A stretch of DNA of 47,049 nt from Oscillospiraceae bacterium (GTDB lineage: Bacteria > Bacillota > Clostridia > Oscillospirales > Oscillospiraceae). The notes below the pieces were generated by a model that worked only from the letters and a program-made list of their open reading frames with translations, did not search any database and had not been told where the DNA came from. Where the stretch lies: assembly GCA_020025595.1 (NCBI GenBank), contig JAHHRV010000015.1:1-47049 (forward strand). Direction: 5' to 3'. A program made the position numbers and the translations under genes. Within the stretch, counting starts at the first letter, position 1, and every line of letters starts with the position of its first letter. Shown here piece by piece: positions 33,710 through 41,617 of the stretch.

Positions 33710-34780
33710 ATGAAGAAATTAAGTGTTTGTATTTTATTCGGCGGCATCAGCCCCGAGCACGAAGTCTCTTTGCGCAGCGCAGAGTCTGTGCTGAACAATA
33801 TCGACAAGGAAAAGTACAATGTATTCCCTGTGGGTATCACCAAAAAGGGTGACTGGATCCTGTTCACCGGCAGCGACTATTCCATGCTGCCCAGCGGAGA
33901 GTGGGAACAGTTTGAGGGCAACCGCCGTGCAGCCATTTCTCCGGTTCGGGGACAGGGTCTGCTGAGCTTTGAGGGCGACTGCGTTGTCCGGGAGCATATC
34001 GATGTGGTTTTCCCCGTCCTTCACGGCGAGAACGGCGAAGACGGTGCAATGCAGGGCCTGCTGCAGCTGGCAGGTATCCCCTATGTGGGACCCCATGTGG
34101 CTGCTTCCGCAGTGTCCATGGATAAGACACTGACCAAGCTTGTAATGGATCAGGCAAAGATCCCTCAGGCTGCATGGCACCTGGTTCGTGCAAGTGAGCT
34201 GGAGAACCGGATGGACCGGGTACTGGATACGCTGGAAGAACGCTTTGAGTATCCCGTGTTTGTAAAACCTGCGGGCACCGGCTCTTCTGTGGGTGTGTCC
34301 AAGGCACGGGACCGTGAGGAGCTGAAGGAAGCTCTGCTCAAGGCAGCTGTTTACGATGAGAAGATTCTGGTGGAGGAGTTCATCCACGGCAGAGAAATCG
34401 AGGTAGCGGTTATGGGCAACGACAGTCCTGTGGCTTCGGTCTGCGGCGAAATTGACTCCGGTGCTGAATTTTATGATTATGAAGCAAAATATATCACCGA
34501 TACTTCTGTTGCTTATATCCCTGCAAGAATCGACGAGGATGTAACTGAGCAGGTTCGTGAATGGGCCGTGAAGGCATACAGCGCTCTGGGTTGCCAGGGC
34601 CTGAGCCGTGTGGACTTCTTTGTGACTTTCGAAGACAACAAGGTGGTCTTCAATGAGATCAATACACTGCCCGGCTTTACCTCGATTTCCATGTATCCCA
34701 AGCTGTTCGCAGCCAGCGGAATTCCCTATGATCAGCTGATCGACAGACTCTTGGAGCTCGCCATGGAGGCTGCACGATGA
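33710..34780 (+). CDS. ddl: D-alanine--D-alanine ligase
   Basis: A 356-residue ATP-grasp ligase making the D-Ala-D-Ala dipeptide of peptidoglycan. N-terminal GGISPEHEVSL, the ATP-grasp PVFVKPAGTGSSVGVSK and the C-terminal FNEINTLPGFTSISMYPKL are all standard. The segment EAKYITDTS suggests a normal omega loop; a Y (rather than the F of D-Ala-D-Lac types) in this loop would favour D-Ala-D-Ala. The ATG at 33710 is preferred because it lies nine bases after the GTGAGG site; an in-frame ATG at 33704 is only three bases from it. It overlaps the next gene by four bases. Confidence 0.95.
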   Translation: MKKLSVCILFGGISPEHEVSLRSAESVLNNIDKEKYNVFPVGITKKGDWILFTGSDYSMLPSGEWEQFEGNRRAAISPVRGQGLLSFEGDCVVREHIDVVFPVLHGENGEDGAMQGLLQLAGIPYVGPHVAASAVSMDKTLTKLVMDQAKIPQAAWHLVRASELENRMDRVLDTLEERFEYPVFVKPAGTGSSVGVSKARDREELKEALLKAAVYDEKILVEEFIHGREIEVAVMGNDSPVASVCGEIDSGAEFYDYEAKYITDTSVAYIPARIDEDVTEQVREWAVKAYSALGCQGLSRVDFFVTFEDNKVVFNEINTLPGFTSISMYPKLFAASGIPYDQLIDRLLELAMEAAR

Positions 34781-35208
34781 GCCAGATTCCTGTGATGCTC
34801 AGCATCCGCAGCAGCCAGAATTATGAGGGCCAGGAACCGGATGTCATCGAGCTGGTGACGGAAGGCTTTCTGGATCACAACAAGGATGTATGGGAAATCA
34901 GCTATGAGGAAAGCGATCTGACCGGTCTGGAGGGCGTCACCACCACCTTCCATCTCAGCAAGCGCGGTGCAACACTGCGCCGCACCGGACGGCTCCAGTC
35001 CCGGATGATTTTCCAGGAGGGCGTCCGGCACGAATCGCTGTATCAGGTGGAGTTCGGCGCACTGATGATTTCTGTTCTGACTCAGAAAATCCGTTATGAT
35101 ATTACAGAGCAGGGCGGAACCGTGGATATTATCTATGGCATCGAGATCGAACAGTCCTCTGTGGGCCAGGTTGACTATCATCTGGAAATCAAGCCCATCG
35201 AAAAATAA
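34777..35208 (+). CDS. DUF1934 (YwiB-like) protein
   Basis: A 143-residue protein of the DUF1934 family, a lipocalin-like beta-barrel of unknown role common in Bacillota. The strand pattern (VMLSIRSSQ, FLDHNKDVWEISYEESDLTG, TTTFHLSKRG and VDYHLEIKPI) fits the family. The ATGA overlap with ddl suggests coupled expression. A terminator follows directly. Confidence 0.88.
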   Translation: MSQIPVMLSIRSSQNYEGQEPDVIELVTEGFLDHNKDVWEISYEESDLTGLEGVTTTFHLSKRGATLRRTGRLQSRMIFQEGVRHESLYQVEFGALMISVLTQKIRYDITEQGGTVDIIYGIEIEQSSVGQVDYHLEIKPIEK

Positions 35209-35215
35209 AATATGA

Positions 35216-35256
35216 AACAGCCGCAGCAAAGAGAATTCTGGCTGCGGCTGTTTTTT
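35216..35256 (+). terminator. Terminator of ddl-DUF1934
   Basis: AACAGCCGCAGC (35216-35227) pairs with GCTGCGGCTGTT (35241-35252), followed by a T-run. Confidence 0.88.
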
Positions 35257-35306
35257 GCTTGTTTTGCTAAATGTAAAGTTCTGCTTTTACAAAGATTTCA
35301 AATATA

Positions 35307-35339
35307 AAAGGAGCGTATCGAAACTCGATACGCTCCTTT
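35307..35339 (-). terminator. thrS: Terminator of thrS
   Basis: AAAGGAGCGTATCG pairs with CGATACGCTCCTTT around a five-base loop, followed on the minus strand by a T-rich run. It lies 45 bases after the thrS stop. Confidence 0.8.
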
Positions 35340-35381
35340 GTCGTTATGCAATTGCTGCCCTTTGGGGCGGTATTTTTTTGA

Positions 35382-37178
35382 TTACAGTTCCTTGTTCTTG
35401 GTGGCGATTTCCATCAGACACTTAGCCAGGAACTCGTCAGGAGTCATGGCACCCAGATCGTCGCCCTTACGGGTACGGACGGAAACGGTGCCGTTTTCCA
35501 TATCCCGGTCACCGACGACCAGCATATAAGGAATCTTCTGCATCTGAGCTTCACGGATCTTGTAGCCCAGCTTCTCGGAACGGTAGTCGCCCTCAGCACG
35601 GATGCCGGCATCCTTCAGCTTCTGGACCAGACCCTTTGCGTACTCGTGAGCACGGTCGGTAATGGGCATGACCTTGACCTGAGTGCCCATCAGCCACAGA
35701 GGCAGAGCGCCTGCGTACTTCTCGATCAGCAGAGCCAGGGTACGCTCGTAGCAGCCCATGGAAGTACGGTGGATGATATAGGGGGTCTTCTTCTGACCGT
35801 CGGTGTCGGTGTATTCCATGCCGAACTTCTGAGCCAGCAGCATATCGATCTGAATGGTGATCAGGGTGTCTTCCTTGCCGAAGACATTCTTGATCTGGAT
35901 ATCCAGCTTGGGGCCGTAGAATGCAGCCTCGTCAATACCGACTTCGTAGTGTACGCCCAGATCGTCCAGAATGGTCTTCATGGTAGCCTGAGCCAGATCC
36001 CACTGCTCAGCAGTGCCTTCATACTTGATGCCGGCCTTAGCGGGATCCCACTGGCTGAAGCGGAAGGAGCAGTCTTCCTTCAGACCCAGAGTCTCCATGC
36101 AGTAGTTAGCAAGATCCAGGCAGTTCTTGAACTCTTCTTCCAGCTGGTCAGGACGCAGAACGATGTGGCCTTCGGAAATGGTGAACTGGCGGACACGGAT
36201 CAGGCCGTGCATCTCGCCGGAGTCCTCGTTACGGAACAGGGTGGAAGTCTCACCCAAACGCATGGGCAGGTCACGGTAGGAACGAGCCTTGTTCAGGTAA
36301 ACCTGATACTGGAAGGGGCAGGTCATGGGACGCAGTGCGAAGCACTCCTTGGTCTCGTCGTGGGGATCGCCCAGAACGAACATACCGTCCAGGTAGTGAT
36401 CCCAGTGGCCGGAGATCTTGTACAGATCGCTCTTTGCCATCAGGGGAGTCTTGGTCAGAATGTAGCCGCGCTTCTGCTCTTCGTCTTCGATCCAGCGCTG
36501 CAGCAGCTGAATGGCTCTTGCACCGTTGGGCAGCATGATGGGCAGGCCCTGACCGATGCAGTCGACAGTGGTGAAGTAGTCCAGCTCACGGCCCAGCTTG
36601 TTGTGGTCACGCTTGCGGGCTTCTTCCTGCTTGTGCAGGTATTCTTCCAGCTCGTCCTTCTTGGGGAAGGCGATGCCGTAGATTCTCTGCAGCATCTTGC
36701 GGTTGGAGTCGCCTCTCCAGTAAGCGCCGCAGCTCTGGGTCAGCTTGATTGCGTTGCCCTTGATACGGCCGGTGGAGTCCAGGTGAGGACCTGCGCACAG
36801 GTCGGTGAACTCGCCCTGGGTGTAGAAGGAAATGACGGCATCCTCGGGCAGATCCTCGATCAGCTCTACCTTATAAGGCTCGTTCTTTTCCTGCATATAG
36901 GCGATTGCCTCTGCACGGGGCTTTTCGCTGCGCTCCAGGTGCAGGCGCTCCTTGCAGATCTTCTTCATTTCGCCTTCGATCTGAGCCAGATGCTCAGGGG
37001 TGAAAGCGAATGGGGCGTCAAAGTCGTAGTACCAGCCTTCGTCAATGGCGGGGCCGATTGCCAGCTGAACCTCGGGCCACAGGCGCTTGACTGCCTGAGC
37101 CATCACATGAGAACAGGTGTGCCAGTAGGTCTTGCGGTATTCGGGGTTTTCAAACGTGTAGATGTTTTCTTCGGACAT
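35382..37178 (-). CDS. thrS: Threonine--tRNA ligase lacking the TGS domain
   Basis: This 598-residue enzyme charges tRNA-Thr. It begins directly with the editing domain: HTCSH (20-24) is the editing HxxxH, with CAGPHLDSTG following. The catalytic core has motif 2 and the zinc ligands (C in RPMTCPFQYQ, H in MHGLIRVRQF, H in IHRTSMG) and a C-terminal anticodon domain. The usual N-terminal TGS domain (about 60 residues) is absent, and an AGGAGG site before the ATG shows this is the real start. Expression is under the T-box leader upstream, which reads uncharged tRNA-Thr. Confidence 0.94.
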   Translation of the reverse strand: MSEENIYTFENPEYRKTYWHTCSHVMAQAVKRLWPEVQLAIGPAIDEGWYYDFDAPFAFTPEHLAQIEGEMKKICKERLHLERSEKPRAEAIAYMQEKNEPYKVELIEDLPEDAVISFYTQGEFTDLCAGPHLDSTGRIKGNAIKLTQSCGAYWRGDSNRKMLQRIYGIAFPKKDELEEYLHKQEEARKRDHNKLGRELDYFTTVDCIGQGLPIMLPNGARAIQLLQRWIEDEEQKRGYILTKTPLMAKSDLYKISGHWDHYLDGMFVLGDPHDETKECFALRPMTCPFQYQVYLNKARSYRDLPMRLGETSTLFRNEDSGEMHGLIRVRQFTISEGHIVLRPDQLEEEFKNCLDLANYCMETLGLKEDCSFRFSQWDPAKAGIKYEGTAEQWDLAQATMKTILDDLGVHYEVGIDEAAFYGPKLDIQIKNVFGKEDTLITIQIDMLLAQKFGMEYTDTDGQKKTPYIIHRTSMGCYERTLALLIEKYAGALPLWLMGTQVKVMPITDRAHEYAKGLVQKLKDAGIRAEGDYRSEKLGYKIREAQMQKIPYMLVVGDRDMENGTVSVRTRKGDDLGAMTPDEFLAKCLMEIATKNKEL

Positions 37179-37181
37179 GGT

Positions 37182-37457
37182 TGTTACCTCCTTATATATT
37201 GGGGTAGGAAAACAGAAATCCCACCCCTGAAAGAATCAGGGGTGGGATATGATGACATATTCCACGGTTCCACCCTGGTTGCAGTGCAATGCGCTGCCAC
37301 TCATTGGCGCAGTAACGGGCGCTCCCGTCCCGGAATTTCCTCCGGGCGGCTCGGAAGTGGTGGAACACAGGTCAGTTTTGCAGAGCCATCTCAGCATACA
37401 GGCTCCTCTCTGGGCAGCTTATCCTGGTTCAAGTCTTCGTCAAAGCCTTTTACTCTA
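37182..37457 (-). promoter_or_regulatory. thrS: T-box leader of thrS
   Basis: On the minus strand the leader has the T-box sequence AGGGTGGAACCGTGG (37262-37276) that binds the tRNA acceptor end, a Stem I with the conserved AGAGAG (37406-37411) and a terminator at 37218-37248. The Thr specifier ACC is probable in CCACCACTTCC (37359-37361) but a second ACC (near 37370-37373) also fits; I cannot decide which without folding. Confidence 0.93.
37218..37248 (-). terminator. T-box terminator of the thrS leader
   Basis: ATCCCACCCCTGA pairs with TCAGGGGTGGGAT around a five-base loop, followed by TTTCTGTTTT on the minus strand. It competes with the antiterminator that contains the T-box. Confidence 0.9.
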
Positions 37458-37462
37458 CGGTG

Positions 37463-37491
37463 ATAATAACACATTATTCTCAGGAAGTCAA
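37463..37491 (-). promoter_or_regulatory. thrS: Promoter of thrS
   Basis: TTGACT (37486-37491), 17-base spacer, TATTAT (37463-37468) on the minus strand. Confidence 0.75.
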
Positions 37492-37933
37492 ACATTCTTA
37501 CAGCATAAATGTGCAGTGGAAAAATTCGTCGATTCCTGCGGCTGAATGAAAGGCTAAGTGGAGCGAAAAAGCCATATCAGACGGCTGATTTGGGTACCAT
37601 AACACCACTTGCCCCAAAAATGTGAATTGGTAACATAATTCTTAAATTTATGTCAACTCGTGTTACTTATGTAACAAGATAATATGACGAAACGGGGTAT
37701 AACATCGTATAATTTGCATAAAGGTTAACATAAGAAGATAAACATAAAAATTGAAAAAGTTGTTATAATTCCTGCAAATATTCAAATAGCTTGACTTTTG
37801 CGGAATGTTTGTTATAATATAGCAGTCCTGAAACGGAGGTAACATATTCGTTACTATTTGTTACAGGAGGCATTTAGAAAGAATTTAGATAAAAATTTCT
37901 CTCTCCACAAATCTAGGAAAGGAGGTACACTCT
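37492..37933 (+). promoter_or_regulatory. AT-rich upstream region of the YabE-like gene, with GTAAC/GTTAC motifs
   Basis: No gene is visible. GGTAAC/GTTAC-type motifs occur at 37629-37634, 37662-37666, 37671-37675, 37733-37739, 37838-37843, 37850-37854 and 37860-37864. Those at 37661-37676 form the inverted repeat TGTTAC-TTAT-GTAACA. The last three lie within the leader RNA and could form alternative hairpins. Three Shine-Dalgarno-like GGAGG sites occur (37835, 37865 and 37920), only the last of which has a start codon. Confidence 0.5.
37791..37818 (+). promoter_or_regulatory. Promoter of the YabE-like gene
   Basis: TTGACT (37791-37796), 16-base spacer, TATAAT (37813-37818). The leader is about 110 bases. 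Confidence 0.8.
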
Positions 37934-38992
37934 ATGCACAGACTTCAGCAAACATTTTTCTCAAAGGGGAACATTTTTTACCGTGCGATTGCAATCACTA
38001 TGATCGTTGCAGTGGCAGTATGTTTGTTCTCTCTTCCTGCTGCTGCGAAGAATACCTATCGGATTACCGATGGGGATCGGGTGCTGATTTTCAGCACGGA
38101 CGCAACCAATCCGGTCGATGTTTTGGATCAGGCTGGCTTGGCACTGGGCAAAGATGATACCTATACTACACAGGAGAGCGGTGATTTCTCTGAAATCCAT
38201 GTTAAGCGTGTCCAGATGGTCACGATTGACAATGGCGGTCAGATTCTCAAGACCGGCACTTATGGCGAAACCGTTCAGCAGCTCCTGACTCGATTGAATA
38301 TCTCCATCGGCGAAAGCGATACGCTTTCCGTCGATCTGCACGAGCAGACAAAGAACGATATGGTGATCTCAATCAGCCGCAAGCATTATGCGACCGAAAC
38401 TCATTCCAAGACCATTCCCTATGAAACCCAGTATACTTATGATGACACCCTTCCCGAAGGTCAGCAAGAGGTCGTCAGCGCAGGCTCCGACGGTGAGATG
38501 CGTCTGGTGGAAGAGGTCGTCTATGTGAACAACAAAGAGACAAGCCGTGAAACGGTTACCTCTGAAGTTGTTCAGGAAGCCGTCCCGGAAGTGATCCGCG
38601 TTGGCACCGGTCATGCAGATGCCCAGAAGGGCAATCTGACCATCGGTGACGGTGTGATTACCACCGAGAGCGGTGAGGTTCTGACTTACACCGGTGTGAA
38701 GACCATGCTGGCTACCGGCTACAGCTGCGAAGGCTGGGGCCGCCCCGGAATCACCGCAACCGGAACCGTTGCCCGTGTGGGTGCCATTGCGGTAGACCCC
38801 AGCGTGATTCCCTACGGAACCAGAATGTTCATTGTCTCTGACGACGGACAGTATGTTTACGGTATTGCAACTGCAGAAGACTGCGGTGACCCCGATTACA
38901 TCGGCGGCAACCGAATCGATCTGTATTTTGATACCGTAGCCGAGTGTGTACAATTTGGTGCCCGTGACTGCCAGGTATACATCCTGGGCTGA
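37934..38992 (+). CDS. YabE-like cell-wall protein with DUF348, G5 and 3D domains
   Basis: The 352-residue exported protein has an N-terminal signal or membrane segment (about 17-36, ending AAAK), DUF348-like ubiquitin folds (about 40-155), a G5 domain (about 160-240) and a C-terminal 3D domain (about 255-352: TATGTVARVGAIAVDPSVIP, A-E-D-C-G and GNRIDLYFD, each with a conserved Asp). 3D domains are found in peptidoglycan lytic enzymes such as YabE/YocH and MltA. AAAGGAGG precedes the ATG. The order yabE-rsmA matches B. subtilis. A wall-remodelling role is inferred. Confidence 0.9.
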   Translation: MHRLQQTFFSKGNIFYRAIAITMIVAVAVCLFSLPAAAKNTYRITDGDRVLIFSTDATNPVDVLDQAGLALGKDDTYTTQESGDFSEIHVKRVQMVTIDNGGQILKTGTYGETVQQLLTRLNISIGESDTLSVDLHEQTKNDMVISISRKHYATETHSKTIPYETQYTYDDTLPEGQQEVVSAGSDGEMRLVEEVVYVNNKETSRETVTSEVVQEAVPEVIRVGTGHADAQKGNLTIGDGVITTESGEVLTYTGVKTMLATGYSCEGWGRPGITATGTVARVGAIAVDPSVIPYGTRMFIVSDDGQYVYGIATAEDCGDPDYIGGNRIDLYFDTVAECVQFGARDCQVYILG

Positions 38993-39007
38993 TAAATTTG
39001 TTGCAAA

Positions 39008-39053
39008 ATCGCCTTTCTTCTGCTATCATAGCGGAAGAAAGGCGGATTTTTTT
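39008..39053 (+). terminator. Terminator after the YabE-like gene, overlapping the rsmA ribosome site
   Basis: ATCGCCTTTCTTC (39008-39020) pairs with GAAGAAAGGCGGAT (ending 39048, one mismatch), followed by a T-run that ends at the rsmA start codon. The AAAGGCGG in the 3' arm is also the only ribosome site for rsmA. Confidence 0.8.
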
Positions 39054-39923
39054 ATGATTGATGTTTGTAATATTCAGGTTATGAAACCTCTGCTGGCTCT
39101 TCATGGCTTCCATTTTTCCAAAGCCAAAGGACAGAACTTCCTGATTGCTCCCTGGGTCCCTCAGCAAATCGCCGAGGATGCAGGTGTGGATGAGACTGCG
39201 GGTGTCCTGGAAATCGGCCCCGGCATTGGCCCTCTGACACAGCAGCTGGCACTGCGTGCCAAAAAGGTCTGTGCAGTGGAAGTGGATCAGCGGCTTGAGC
39301 CGATCCTGCAGCAGACGGTCGGAGAGTTCGAGAATCTGGAGATCATCTGGAACGATGTTCTGAAAATGAATATTAAGGAAATGGTGGCGGAGAAGTTCCC
39401 GGGACTGCGTCCCATGGCCTGCGCCAATTTGCCTTATTATATTACTTCCCCCATTTTGTCTGCGCTGCTGGAGGCAGAGTGTTTTGACTCTGTCACGGTC
39501 ATGGTGCAGAAGGAAGTTGCCCAGCGCATTGCGGCAAAACCCGGCACAGCGGATTACAGTGCCTTCACCATCTTCTGCAACTACTATGCAGAGCCGGAGA
39601 TCCTGTTTGATGTGCCTGCCCATTGCTTCCTGCCTCAGCCGAAGGTCACCAGTGCGGTGATTCAGCTGAAGGTGCGCAAAGAGCGCAACTGGAACATTGC
39701 GGACGAATCTGTCTTCTTCCGGGTGGTGAAATCCAGCTTCGCTATGCGCCGCAAGACCCTGCAGAACGGTCTGGCATCGGGCTTCCCGGAGCTGGGCAAG
39801 ACCGGCGCAAAAGAAGTTCTGGAAGCAGTGGGACTGAATCCCAGTGTCCGGGGTGAGACTTTGGACATTCCCACTTTCGGTGCCATTGCAAACGAGATCG
39901 TCAGGAGAAGAAACAATGGTTAA
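39054..39923 (+). CDS. rsmA: 16S rRNA dimethyladenosine transferase RsmA/KsgA
   Basis: A 289-residue SAM-dependent methylase that dimethylates two adenines in 16S rRNA helix 45. It shows KAKGQNFLI, the SAM motif LEIGPGIGPLTQQL, the catalytic NLPYYITSP and the C-terminal FAMRRKTLQNGL. The start MIDVCNIQVMKPLLALHGF fits family N termini; ATG 39054 is chosen for that reason, and lies right after a terminator T-run. The last eight bases overlap the HAD gene. Confidence 0.95.
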   Translation: MIDVCNIQVMKPLLALHGFHFSKAKGQNFLIAPWVPQQIAEDAGVDETAGVLEIGPGIGPLTQQLALRAKKVCAVEVDQRLEPILQQTVGEFENLEIIWNDVLKMNIKEMVAEKFPGLRPMACANLPYYITSPILSALLEAECFDSVTVMVQKEVAQRIAAKPGTADYSAFTIFCNYYAEPEILFDVPAHCFLPQPKVTSAVIQLKVRKERNWNIADESVFFRVVKSSFAMRRKTLQNGLASGFPELGKTGAKEVLEAVGLNPSVRGETLDIPTFGAIANEIVRRRNNG

Positions 39924-40605
39924 ATTTCTGCTTTTGGATCTGGACGATACGATCCTGGATTTTAAGAAAGCCGAGCACATTGCAGTGCGTCAGGCAATCG
40001 CTCAGGCCGGGGTAGAGCCCACGGAGGAAGTCTGCAAGCGCTACAGCCAGATCAACCAGATGCACTGGCAGATGCTGGAGCGGGGGGAGATTTCCAGAGA
40101 GGAAGTTCTCATCAACCGATTCGGTGTCCTGTTTGAAGAACTGGGACATCCCGTTCAGGCTGAGTGTGTTGCCCGGAATTATGAGCATCTGCTGGGTCAG
40201 GAGCATTATTACCTGCCGGATGCGGAAAAAACCGTGAAGCAGGAGCTGTTTGGGAAGTATCGGATGTTTCTGGCCAGCAACGGCACTGCCAGTGTTCAGG
40301 ACAGCCGTCTGAAGGGCGCAGATCTGTATCCGTATTTTGAGAAGGTGTTTATTTCCGAGGAAATCGGATACAACAAGCCTTCCAGAGAATACTTTGATAC
40401 CTGCTTTGCACAGATCCCGGATTTTGCCCCGGAGGCGTGTCTGATGGTGGGCGACAGCCTGACTTCGGATATTCTGGGTGGAATCAACGCGGGAATCAAA
40501 ACCTGCTGGGTGAATCCTGCCCACAATCCGGCGCCCGAACACATTCGCCCGGATTATGAAATAGAGCGCCTGGCAGATCTGCCGGCGCTCCTGGAATCAA
40601 TCTAA
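39916..40605 (+). CDS. HAD-family phosphatase (YjjG-like)
   Basis: A 229-residue haloacid dehalogenase hydrolase with motif I DLDDTILDF (8-16), motif II (ASNGT), the Lys of motif III (YNKPSREYF) and motif IV (MVGDSLTSDI). A helical cap lies between I and II. It resembles YjjG/YfnB, nucleotidases that remove noncanonical pyrimidine nucleotides. The substrate is inferred. The ATG overlaps rsmA; AGGAG is upstream. Confidence 0.85.
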   Translation: MVKFLLLDLDDTILDFKKAEHIAVRQAIAQAGVEPTEEVCKRYSQINQMHWQMLERGEISREEVLINRFGVLFEELGHPVQAECVARNYEHLLGQEHYYLPDAEKTVKQELFGKYRMFLASNGTASVQDSRLKGADLYPYFEKVFISEEIGYNKPSREYFDTCFAQIPDFAPEACLMVGDSLTSDILGGINAGIKTCWVNPAHNPAPEHIRPDYEIERLADLPALLESI

Positions 40606-40616
40606 ATATGCTGTTG

Positions 40617-41303
40617 TCATGAATCTGTCAAACGGATTTCCACAGGACTGTGGATAACCATGGAATCAGGGGTAATGCGACAGTCCATTGCAAGTACATG
40701 AACCCCGTTTTTGGCTGCTTCCCGAAGCGCTGCGCCGAAAGCGGGGTCTGTTGCGTCATTGGGGTGCAGATAAGAAACGCCCTCCATCTGGATGACAAAG
40801 AGAATATAGCAGTCGCAGCCCTCTTTCACGGCTTCTGCCAGCCCGCGGATGTGCTTTGCGCCGCGCTCGGTGGGAGCGTCCGGGAAAGCACAAACCCCGT
40901 CATCCTCCAGCGTTACACCCTTGACCTCTAAAAAGCAGGGGACACCGTCTTTGGTGAAGGAAAAGTCAAATCTGGAGTCGCCGTGTTTGGTCTCCGGACG
41001 CAGGTTGCTGATTTCACCCAGACCGCCGTCACGCAGCCATTCACCCACGGCAATATTGGGAGCCTGAGAATCCATGTTGATGAGGCGTTGACCCTTCTGA
41101 ACACAGATCAGGTCGAATTTTGTTTTCCGATTGGGATTGTCAGATCTCTGGCACCAGACCTGAGCGCCCTGGGGCAGGAGTTCCCGGCAACGGCCGGTGT
41201 TCTTTACATGACAGACTTCCACTTGACCATTGATTTCTATATGGGCAATAAAGCGATTGGGACGAGATACAAAGCGTCCCGGAACCATGTTCGCATAATA
41301 CAT
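40617..41303 (-). CDS. sfsA: DNA/RNA nuclease SfsA
   Basis: A 228-residue protein matching SfsA over its full length, with the N-terminal OB-like domain (PGRFVSRPNRFIAHIEI) and the nuclease core SRFDFSF...CFLEVKGVTL, whose D, E and K are the catalytic set. SfsA was first named as a sugar-fermentation regulator and has since been shown to have nuclease activity. It is convergent with the HAD gene, with only 11 bases between. Confidence 0.92.
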   Translation of the reverse strand: MYYANMVPGRFVSRPNRFIAHIEINGQVEVCHVKNTGRCRELLPQGAQVWCQRSDNPNRKTKFDLICVQKGQRLINMDSQAPNIAVGEWLRDGGLGEISNLRPETKHGDSRFDFSFTKDGVPCFLEVKGVTLEDDGVCAFPDAPTERGAKHIRGLAEAVKEGCDCYILFVIQMEGVSYLHPNDATDPAFGAALREAAKNGVHVLAMDCRITPDSMVIHSPVEIRLTDS

Positions 41304-41325
41304 AAAATCACCTGATTATAAAAAT

Positions 41326-41356
41326 AAAAAAGAGCAGCGAACAGCTGCTCTTTTGG
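41326..41356 (-). terminator. Terminator of the tRNA-Leu gene
   Basis: AGAGCAGC (41331-41338) pairs with GCTGCTCT (41344-41351), extended by A/T pairs, with a T-run on the minus strand. Confidence 0.85.
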
Positions 41357-41440
41357 TGCCGGTGGCCGGGCTCGAACCGGCACGCTGTCGCCAGCGGCGG
41401 ATTTTGAGTCCGCTTCGTCTACCAATTCCAACACACCGGC
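41354..41440 (-). tRNA. tRNA-Leu (anticodon CAA)
   Basis: On the minus strand: acceptor GCCGGTG pairs with CACCGGC, anticodon stem GCGGA/TCCGC with loop CTCAAAA (anticodon CAA, reading UUG), a long variable arm (CGCTGGCGACAGCG) typical of leucine tRNAs, T-arm with GTTCGAG, discriminator A, and encoded CCA. Total 87 bases with CCA. Confidence 0.95.
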
Positions 41441-41453
41441 ATGGTGCTTCAGT

Positions 41454-41482
41454 ATTATAATACAGTCAATATAAAATAGCAA
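41454..41482 (-). promoter_or_regulatory. Promoter of tRNA-Leu
   Basis: TTGCTA (41477-41482), 17-base spacer, TATAAT (41454-41459) on the minus strand. Confidence 0.7.
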
Positions 41483-41531
41483 GCCTTTTTTTGAAAAAAA
41501 TGCTTTTTGCACCGAAAACGAAATGCTTTCA

Positions 41532-41560
41532 TTGACAGAAGGAGTCTGTAGGATTATAAT
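41532..41560 (+). promoter_or_regulatory. Promoter of the surface-polymer operon
   Basis: A perfect consensus: TTGACA (41532-41537), 17-base spacer, TATAAT (41555-41560). A short hairpin (TGCCC/GGGCA) lies in the leader. Confidence 0.88.
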
Positions 41561-41617
41561 ATATCGTATCTTTTTGTGCCCTTTTATATGGGCACAGCAC
41601 TAAAATCGAGGTATCCT

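Noticed and set aside
37661..37676. WalR box before the YabE-like gene
   Set aside because: TGTTAC and TGTAAC half-sites are present, but the spacer is three bases instead of five.
37819..37933. c-di-AMP (ydaO) riboswitch before the YabE-like gene
   Set aside because: The leader is only about 110 bases and lacks the conserved elements of that RNA.
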